DNA of 56,985 bases. Source: JACJYE01 sp964432875 (GTDB lineage Bacteria > Bacteroidota > Bacteroidia > Chitinophagales > Saprospiraceae). The notes beneath the pieces are model-generated. The model saw only the letters and a program-made list of their open reading frames with translations, did not search any database and was not told where the DNA came from. Below are positions 51,389-56,985 of the stretch, one piece after another. The stretch's first letter is position 1, and every line of letters begins with the position of its first letter. The position numbers and the translations under genes are program-made. The stretch is from assembly GCA_964432875.1 (NCBI GenBank), contig CAYSPJ010000018.1, positions 1 to 56,985 of the forward strand, written 5' to 3'.

Positions 51389-53368
51389 ATGAAAAACGCA
51401 TGTACGATCGAGTTGCTTCTCCGTTGCTTGCTTGCTGGTTGGATAGCTATGGTCAGTGCGCTTGCCGCGCCAGCCCAAGCCGCTTTGAGCTTGCCGCGCA
51501 TTTTCTCTGACCACATGGTGCTACAGCAGTTGCAGCCCATCCGTATCTGGGGCTTGGCAATGCCTTTCGAGCAGGTCTGCATCAGTTTGGGTTCTCGTTT
51601 TGCCGTCGCCCAGGCCGATGAGCAGGGGCGCTGGGAAACAAGGCTGGCACCTTTACCGGCCGGCGGCCCTTATCAGCTGCTGGTAGAGGGGGAGGCCGAG
51701 TCTCTATATCTCGAAGATGTGCTGATTGGTGAGGTATGGGTCTGCGCCGGGCAATCGAACATGGAATGGCGTTTGTGGCGTAGCGAAAACGGCACGGAGG
51801 AAGTCAATGCTGCTGATTACCCCGAGATACGCCTCCTGACCGTACCTAAGACTTTGGCGATGGTGCCGCAGGGGGATCTCCCCTCAGCGGAGTGGCTGGT
51901 TTGTGAGCCGGGTACGGCGCGGGACTTCTCGGGGGTAGCCTATTTTTTCGGGCGGGAGTTACATCAGCGCTTGAAGGTGCCCATTGGATTGATCGAAGCC
52001 ACTTGGGGCAGTACCGCTATTGATACCTGGCTTCCCCCGCATGCCTTGGCTACCGATACGAACTATGCTGCCGCTATTGCTCAGATGCCCCAATTAGACA
52101 TCCAGGCGATCCATGACAGCATCGCCTTGGCCCAAACTGCCTGGCAAGCTCAGCTTGCCTTGCTCGATCAGGGATTGACGCATCTCTGGCAAGCTGATAG
52201 TTTCGACTGGATGAGCTGGCCAACCATGAATATCCCGCGTACCTGGGAATCGGGGGGATTGCCGGAGGTAGATGGGGTCGTGTGGTTCAAGCGCGCCTTT
52301 GAATTGACCACTGGGCAAGCTCAAGTGGGCGTCAGCCTCTATCTGGGGCGCATTGATGACGAAGACCAGACTTACATTAATGGCCAACTCGTTGGGCATA
52401 CCTACTGGGATGCGGGGTTGGAGCGGCTATACGTCATACCGGCGGCAGTCTTGCGGCCAGGGCAAAATGTCGTCACGGTAAGGGTGACAGATTACGGCTA
52501 TGTTGGCGGTTTGCTCGGCGGCAGCCAGCCGATGCGGTTGTCTCAGGGCAATTGGGCGCAATCTTTGGAAGGGGCATGGCATTTTAAGCATGGCACCGTT
52601 GGGCTTGGGCCGCGCCCCTTGGACTTGAGGCCCAATGATTTCCCCTCGATGATATTCAATGGCATGATCCATCCATTGACCGGCTTGAGTATCAAAGGGG
52701 TGATTTGGTATCAAGGTGAGAGCGATATGCATCGCCCTTATCATTATCGCTCTTATTTCACGGCCCTGGTTCAATCGTGGCGCCAAGCCTGGGGGCTAGG
52801 CGACCTTCCATTTTTGTATGTGCAATTGCATAGCTTCCGGCCGCCAGCCACTACGCCAGGTCAAAGCGGCTGGGCGACGCTACGCGAGTCGCAGGCCAGC
52901 GCCCTGGCACTGCCGCGCACGGGCATGGTGGTGGCTATTGACGTTGGTGATGCCACCGATATCCATCCGCGCAATAAATTGACGGTGGGGCACCGCTTGA
53001 GCCTGGCAGCCCGGCGGGTGGCTTATTCTCAGCCCATCTTACATGCCAGCCCGCTCTGGCGCGAACAAGCCGTCGCCGATGGGGAGATCGTGATTACCTT
53101 TGACCATGTCGGCACGGGTTTACAGAGTTGGTATGGCCAGGCCGATCTGCGCGGGTTTGCTATTGCTGGAGTGAACGGCCAGTTTGTGTGGGCCCAGGCT
53201 GAAATCCGCACCCCCAATGAGGTTGCAGTCTTTAGCCCTCTGGTACCCCAGCCGGCTTTCGTGCGTTATGCTTGGTCGGATAATCCAGGGACGCTCGATC
53301 TCTACAACAGTGCGGGTTTGCCGGTTACTCCTTTTCGCACTGATACTTTGCCTACTCCTTGGCAGTAG
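51389..53368 (+). CDS. Sialate O-acetylesterase-like SGNH hydrolase with jelly-roll insert
   Basis: A 659-residue exported enzyme with a signal peptide (to about residue 32, ending PAQA). The SASA/SGNH catalytic parts are split: block I with nucleophile Ser in VCAGQSNMEW, then a beta-galactosidase-like jelly-roll insert (about 265-385: WFKRAFELTTGQ, YINGQLVGHTYW), then IKGVIWYQGESD and DATDIHPRNK with the catalytic Asp-His pair. The layout fits sialate O-acetylesterases and xylan/acetyl esterases of this family. No T9SS sorting domain is seen, so it is probably periplasmic. It sits between adhesin genes with a 33-base gap upstream, suggesting co-expression. The natural ester substrate is unknown. 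Confidence 0.92.
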   Translation: MKNACTIELLLRCLLAGWIAMVSALAAPAQAALSLPRIFSDHMVLQQLQPIRIWGLAMPFEQVCISLGSRFAVAQADEQGRWETRLAPLPAGGPYQLLVEGEAESLYLEDVLIGEVWVCAGQSNMEWRLWRSENGTEEVNAADYPEIRLLTVPKTLAMVPQGDLPSAEWLVCEPGTARDFSGVAYFFGRELHQRLKVPIGLIEATWGSTAIDTWLPPHALATDTNYAAAIAQMPQLDIQAIHDSIALAQTAWQAQLALLDQGLTHLWQADSFDWMSWPTMNIPRTWESGGLPEVDGVVWFKRAFELTTGQAQVGVSLYLGRIDDEDQTYINGQLVGHTYWDAGLERLYVIPAAVLRPGQNVVTVRVTDYGYVGGLLGGSQPMRLSQGNWAQSLEGAWHFKHGTVGLGPRPLDLRPNDFPSMIFNGMIHPLTGLSIKGVIWYQGESDMHRPYHYRSYFTALVQSWRQAWGLGDLPFLYVQLHSFRPPATTPGQSGWATLRESQASALALPRTGMVVAIDVGDATDIHPRNKLTVGHRLSLAARRVAYSQPILHASPLWREQAVADGEIVITFDHVGTGLQSWYGQADLRGFAIAGVNGQFVWAQAEIRTPNEVAVFSPLVPQPAFVRYAWSDNPGTLDLYNSAGLPVTPFRTDTLPTPWQ

Positions 53369-53416
53369 GCCGCCCAGGGCATGATAGAATCGCTAGATAA
53401 AGAGAAATTTGACTTC

Positions 53417-56185
53417 ATGAAGCACTTCTTTCGGTTAATCAAGTACATCGGGTTAGCCGGTGGCATCCTCCATTTGGTGGGGTCTGCCGCGAGCGCACAA
53501 ACCTTGGGCTGGGCCGCTGCCCTCGGCAGCAGCCCAGCGGTGGACAGTTGGAGCCAGCAGGTAGATGCTGCCGGAAATGTTTATATCATCGGCTCCTTCA
53601 CGGGCACTTTAGATATGGACCCCGGGCCGGGTACCTTCTGGCTCTCGACCGCAACGCCGGGTAGGGTTGGGGTCTTCCTTGCAAAGCTTGATGCCGACGG
53701 CAATTTGCTATGGGCCAAACAGTTTACAGGGGGCAGCAGTATGCACTTCTCGTTGGCAATTGATGCTCAGGCCAATCTCTATTTGACCGGCCTTTATGAT
53801 GGCCCGGTTGATTTCGACCCCGGGCCTGGCGTCTTCACGCTTGGCACCACCCCAGGCTGGAAGCCTTTTCTCACAAAATTGAATGCCGAAGGGCAATTGG
53901 TGTGGGCGAAATCATTTGAACCCAGCGGAGCAGATGCGGTCTCCCCCGCCCTGAGGTGGTTGATCGCTATTGACTCCCAGTCTAATCTCTATATCGCTGG
54001 CACTTGCTCGGGCAGCATGGATTTTGCTCCTGGGGCGGGGCTTTTCGTGCATCACGCTTCCTATGGACAGGGTGATGTCTTTTTACTCAAGCTCAATAGC
54101 AGCGGTCAACCGCTTTGGCTCCTGCCGATTGCGGGCAGCCTGGAAGCTTGGCCAAATTCGCTGCGAACCGACTTGGACGGCAATGTATATTTGACTGGCT
54201 ACTTTCAGGATACGCTCGATTTTGCTCCTGGGAGCGGGTTAAACGAAGGAGCACTCGTGTCGCAGGGAGGTTCTGATGCTTTCCTGGCCAAGTGGGATAC
54301 CCATGGGCAGTTGGCCTGGAGCAAGCAGTTCGGCGGGGCTTTGTGGGATGCGGGTGCCGATTTGTCAATCGGTGCCCAAGGGGATATTTTTTTCACCGGA
54401 TACTTTCAAGACACAGCCTGGTTTGGCCCCCTGCTGCTGGTTGCGGCTGGCCCGCAGGATGCTTTCCTGCTCCGGTTAAATCCTGTTGGCGAACTGAAAT
54501 GGGGCCAGCAACTGGGGGGCACTGGCCGGGATGCCGGCCTGGTTTTGGCTTCCGATGACTATGGCAATCTATATTGGGCTGGCGTATTTAGCGGGCAGCT
54601 TCATTTACCTCTGCCGACAGGCCCAGCGGCCTTGTTGGCCCGAGGCGGAAGCGATATTTTTTTGTCCAGGTTCACCCAAGACGGCGAATACCAATGGGGG
54701 GTGTCAGCTGGTAGCACCAAGGATGACCATCCGCATGGCCTGGCTTTGGATGCGGCGGGCCGGCTCTACGCCTTTGGCTACTTCCAGGATACGCTCATCT
54801 TTGAGCTCGAGCAATCTCCTCATATTTTGGCTGACTTGACGGGCGCGCAGCGTTTCATCTGCCAATTCAGCAGCCACTGCATCAGCAGTTCGGAGCATCT
54901 GGTAGTCGAAGCTTGCGGCCCCTACAGCCTCAATGGCCAGACTTATGCCTCTAGCGGCGTTTATCCGCAATTGTTGACCAATCAGCAGGGGTGCGATAGC
55001 GTCCTGACTTTGGAGCTTCTAATCAGCCCGCTGATTGCAGAGATTGAACTGCTCCAACTGCCGAGCTGTCAAGAAGCTGCCAATGGACAAGCCTTGGTTT
55101 CGGTATCTGGCGGCATACTGCCTCTGAGCTTCTCCTGGAGCAATGGAGAACAGGGTGAGCTGGCTAACCAGCTCGTTGTGGGGGGGCATACCGTGACGAT
55201 TACCGATGCCCGCGGTTGTCAGGCTAATGTTGGCACCGTATTAGACTCTTCTAGTGTGCTGTCCCTTTCGCTTGTGGTTTTGCAAGGCTTGGATTGTCAT
55301 GGCGATAGCACCGCCTCCGTAGTCATGTCAGTCAAAGGAGGCATATTGCCATACGAGTTCTCGTGGGCGCATGGCCCAGAGCAGGCCTCCCTTGCTGCGC
55401 TGCCTGCGGGCAACTATGTCGCTTTGGTTAAAGATGCTGCGGGTTGCATGGCTACGGCTGACATTAGCATTGCCGAACCGCCGGTCTTGGGCCTTGCTTT
55501 AAGCACTGAGCCGGCTGCTTGTATGGAAGCCGCCGATGGGTTGGCCATCGCTCAGCCGCAGGGAGGTACGCCTCCTTATGCTTATTCCTGGAGCGATGGT
55601 CAACAGAGCCAGCTTGCCGCGGGTCTGGCTCCTGGTATTTATGCCGTGACAATCACTGATGCCAAAGGATGCCATCGCTCTGGCAACATCGCCGTTGCTG
55701 CCTCGGCTTATGAGCCTGATTTGGCTATCGCCTTGTTGTCTGATACCTTGGTTGTTGGTCAATCAGGGGCGGAATATCAATGGATTGATTGTGAAGATGG
55801 GCAGGCTCTGCCCGGGGCGCAAGCTCAGTTTTTTGTCCCTGAATCAGGTGGCAGCTACGCTGTAGCAGTAAGCCAGGGGAGCTGTAGCGCCATTTCAGAT
55901 TGTTTCTTTATCGAAGGCGTATCGAGCCAGGCCAACGAGCAAGCAGTGCCCGTAGCGCAGCTCTTCCCCAACCCCAACGAGGGGCGGTTTGTGTTGGTGC
56001 TGCCATGGGCAGCGGATGCGGCATGGTACGATGCAAGGGGGCGCTTGTTGCGCCTTGACCATTATACCCCTGGCGCCCATCTGCTCGATCAGTCGGCTTG
56101 GCCAGCAGGTGTTTACACCCTATTGCTGGGTCATCAACAAGGAGTACAGCCCATGCGCTGGCTGAAAGTCGGAGCGGGAAATTGA
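53417..56185 (+). CDS. Beta-propeller/SprB-repeat surface protein with T9SS type A sorting domain
   Basis: A 922-residue secreted protein. After a signal peptide (ending SASA-Q) come about seven or eight propeller-like (SBBP-type) units in residues 30-480, marked by GNVYIIGSF, ANLYLTGLY, SNLYIAGTC, GNVYLTGYF and the alternating FDPGPG/FAPGSG loops. A short unit with a CDS-containing motif follows (about 500-540), then three SprB repeats (about 545-760), a small Ig-like part, and a type A T9SS C-terminal domain (about 845-922: LFPNPNEGRFVLVLP, WYDARGRLLRL, WPAGVYTLLL). The ATG at 53417 gives the best signal peptide; one at 53381 is in frame. It is 48 bases after the esterase and probably in the same operon. 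Confidence 0.9.
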   Translation: MKHFFRLIKYIGLAGGILHLVGSAASAQTLGWAAALGSSPAVDSWSQQVDAAGNVYIIGSFTGTLDMDPGPGTFWLSTATPGRVGVFLAKLDADGNLLWAKQFTGGSSMHFSLAIDAQANLYLTGLYDGPVDFDPGPGVFTLGTTPGWKPFLTKLNAEGQLVWAKSFEPSGADAVSPALRWLIAIDSQSNLYIAGTCSGSMDFAPGAGLFVHHASYGQGDVFLLKLNSSGQPLWLLPIAGSLEAWPNSLRTDLDGNVYLTGYFQDTLDFAPGSGLNEGALVSQGGSDAFLAKWDTHGQLAWSKQFGGALWDAGADLSIGAQGDIFFTGYFQDTAWFGPLLLVAAGPQDAFLLRLNPVGELKWGQQLGGTGRDAGLVLASDDYGNLYWAGVFSGQLHLPLPTGPAALLARGGSDIFLSRFTQDGEYQWGVSAGSTKDDHPHGLALDAAGRLYAFGYFQDTLIFELEQSPHILADLTGAQRFICQFSSHCISSSEHLVVEACGPYSLNGQTYASSGVYPQLLTNQQGCDSVLTLELLISPLIAEIELLQLPSCQEAANGQALVSVSGGILPLSFSWSNGEQGELANQLVVGGHTVTITDARGCQANVGTVLDSSSVLSLSLVVLQGLDCHGDSTASVVMSVKGGILPYEFSWAHGPEQASLAALPAGNYVALVKDAAGCMATADISIAEPPVLGLALSTEPAACMEAADGLAIAQPQGGTPPYAYSWSDGQQSQLAAGLAPGIYAVTITDAKGCHRSGNIAVAASAYEPDLAIALLSDTLVVGQSGAEYQWIDCEDGQALPGAQAQFFVPESGGSYAVAVSQGSCSAISDCFFIEGVSSQANEQAVPVAQLFPNPNEGRFVLVLPWAADAAWYDARGRLLRLDHYTPGAHLLDQSAWPAGVYTLLLGHQQGVQPMRWLKVGAGN
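55040..55690 (+). repeat. Three SprB repeats (coding)
   Basis: Three units starting SCQEAANG, DCHGDSTA and ACMEAADG, each with a GG-xP core and ending in D-RGC, D-AGC or D-KGC. Confidence 0.75.
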
Positions 56186-56218
56186 TGGCGTTGGCTTTGG
56201 TGTGGCCGCGGTGCAACC

Positions 56219-56820
56219 TTAGTCCAAGTCTGCCAGGCATCGCCTGATCAGCGCCTCCAACTCCTCGCCCGGCCCCGGCGCCTTGGCGCTGATGATCTTG
56301 CCATCCTTGCCGATGAGCGCACGGTGGGGGATGGCAGACACTTTGAACGGTGCTTTGGTCGCCGCCGCTTGCTTGCGGTTCAGCAGTCAAAGAATCGGCA
56401 TTGCAGCATCTCGCTGGGGAAGCGGGGGAATTGCTCGCGCATGGAAGCGAGGCGGAGCGCGGCGATTTCATCGGCCCTTCGTTCGCGCTGGAGTTCCAGC
56501 AGGTAATCCTGAGCGATGCTGTTGGCCAGCTGAAATCCAAATCGTCCGTCGGGTTCTAGAAAGGCTGTTTCAGTACTTTGATCCTGGCAGCAGAAGGGGG
56601 TGTAAACCAATTGGATGGATAGTGGGAAGGTGCCATCCTCGTCGAAGCCGAAGACTTGACCGGTCAGGATGATGGGTTTTTCGGGGACTGATGGGGACTG
56701 ATGGGCTAAGGCCGGCGGTGTCGAGCTGATCAGGAAAGGATAGAGCAAAATGGACAGCAGAAAAGAGGAGCGCATTTTGGTGTTATTATCTTTGAATTGA
56801 ATAAGGTTTGATGCGGTCAT
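56219..56820 (-). pseudogene. TlpA-like thioredoxin gene with internal deletion and frameshift
   Basis: The 5' part (from ATG 56820, or 56775 which begins the signal-peptide-like MRSSFLLSILLYPFLIS) encodes an exported beta-rich N-terminal domain ending LASMREQFPRFPSEMLQ, then stops at 56380. In a different minus frame, from about 56375 to 56219, the sequence encodes a typical TlpA/AhpC C-terminus (VSAIPHRALIGKDGKIISA). The thioredoxin core with the expected WCxxC motif is absent between them. The simplest reading is an out-of-frame internal deletion of the gene. The 5' frame could still make a short exported protein. An assembly or sequencing fault is possible but a missing core would be unusual for that. 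Confidence 0.7.
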
Positions 56821-56963
56821 TTGCCTTTGAGGGTAACCAGCTTATCCGGCGCTTGCCGGGCATTGAAAATGCTGACCACCCTGACCCGCTGAACAGCCTG
56901 TTCAATGCGCTGGTGCAGCACCGCCTTGATGTCTTCTGTGTACATAGTGATGTGGTTTTGCAT
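56817..56963 (-). CDS. Small 48-residue hypothetical protein
   Basis: A short frame (MQNHITMYTEDIKAVL to the end) whose stop codon overlaps by 4 bases (ATGA) an ATG of the decayed TlpA-like gene, and whose ATG follows an exact promoter box by 6 bases. These two signals suggest it is or was translated. It has no signal peptide or membrane segment; one amphipathic helix is likely (DIKAVLHQRIEQAVQRV). I recognise no family. It could also be the 5' remnant of a longer gene. Confidence 0.45.
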   Translation of the reverse strand: MQNHITMYTEDIKAVLHQRIEQAVQRVRVVSIFNARQAPDKLVTLKGK

Positions 56964-56969
56964 GCTCAG

Positions 56970-56977
56970 CAAAGATA
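56970..56977 (-). promoter_or_regulatory. Bacteroidota -7 box before the 48-residue ORF
   Basis: On the minus strand this reads TATCTTTG (TAnnTTTG), ending 6 bases before the ATG at 56963. The -33 region lies outside the window. Confidence 0.45.
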
Positions 56978-56985
56978 ACAATTTT

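Overview
The window looks like a chromosomal segment of a marine-type Bacteroidota, most likely class Saprospiria (Lewinella/Phaeodactylibacter-like). This rests on several things seen together: type IX secretion (T9SS) C-terminal sorting domains of both types, SprB-type repeats, a bacillithiol enzyme, many lipoproteins, Bacteroidota TAnnTTTG -7 promoter boxes and almost no Shine-Dalgarno sequences. The genus is inference. One run of exactly 100 N (32458-32557) marks a scaffold gap inside the polysaccharide locus.

Region 1 (1-24.2 kb) is mostly housekeeping with some accessory genes. It holds a MORN-type lipoprotein, a membrane-anchored subtilase, a NUC1 nuclease followed by a HerA-like ATPase, a thioredoxin, ribD, a degenerate HNH-AP2 protein, mnmD with a 50-residue lipoprotein in front, pdhB, a large TIR-TPR-SDR fusion, a TlpA-type lipoprotein, a dicarboxylate symporter, hemE, accD, a cupin, bshC, glpK, and a selenium pair (mnmH-selD) for 2-selenouridine in tRNA. 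MnmD and MnmH act on the same wobble uridine.

Region 2 (24.2-41.9 kb) is an exopolysaccharide locus. A hybrid histidine kinase and LytTR regulator on the + strand converge on a tightly overlapping minus-strand operon running from 40435 to 27563. Its order is acyltransferase-3, half-length TolC-like protein, Wzc-like co-polymerase with a decayed kinase domain, GT-B glycosyltransferase, Wzy-like ligase/polymerase, GT2 (cut by the gap), a 40-residue membrane microprotein, Wzx-like flippase, GT2, a tandemly duplicated left-handed beta-helix acyltransferase and a membrane GT2. A single-domain response regulator and the initiating sugar-phosphate transferase diverge from it on the + strand. Together they make, modify, flip, polymerise and export a polymer, but no SLBB-type Wza is visible.

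Region 3 (42-56.2 kb) is a run of large + strand genes for secreted surface proteins: a six-repeat SprB protein (type A sorting), a 2285-residue adhesin with six SprB repeats and a gliding-motility C-terminal domain (type B sorting), a sialate-O-acetylesterase-like SGNH enzyme, and a beta-propeller/SprB protein (type A sorting). The window ends with a TlpA-like gene that has lost its thioredoxin active-site core, and a small ORF with a promoter box directly in front of its start codon.

No tRNA, rRNA, CRISPR array or insertion sequence was recognised.
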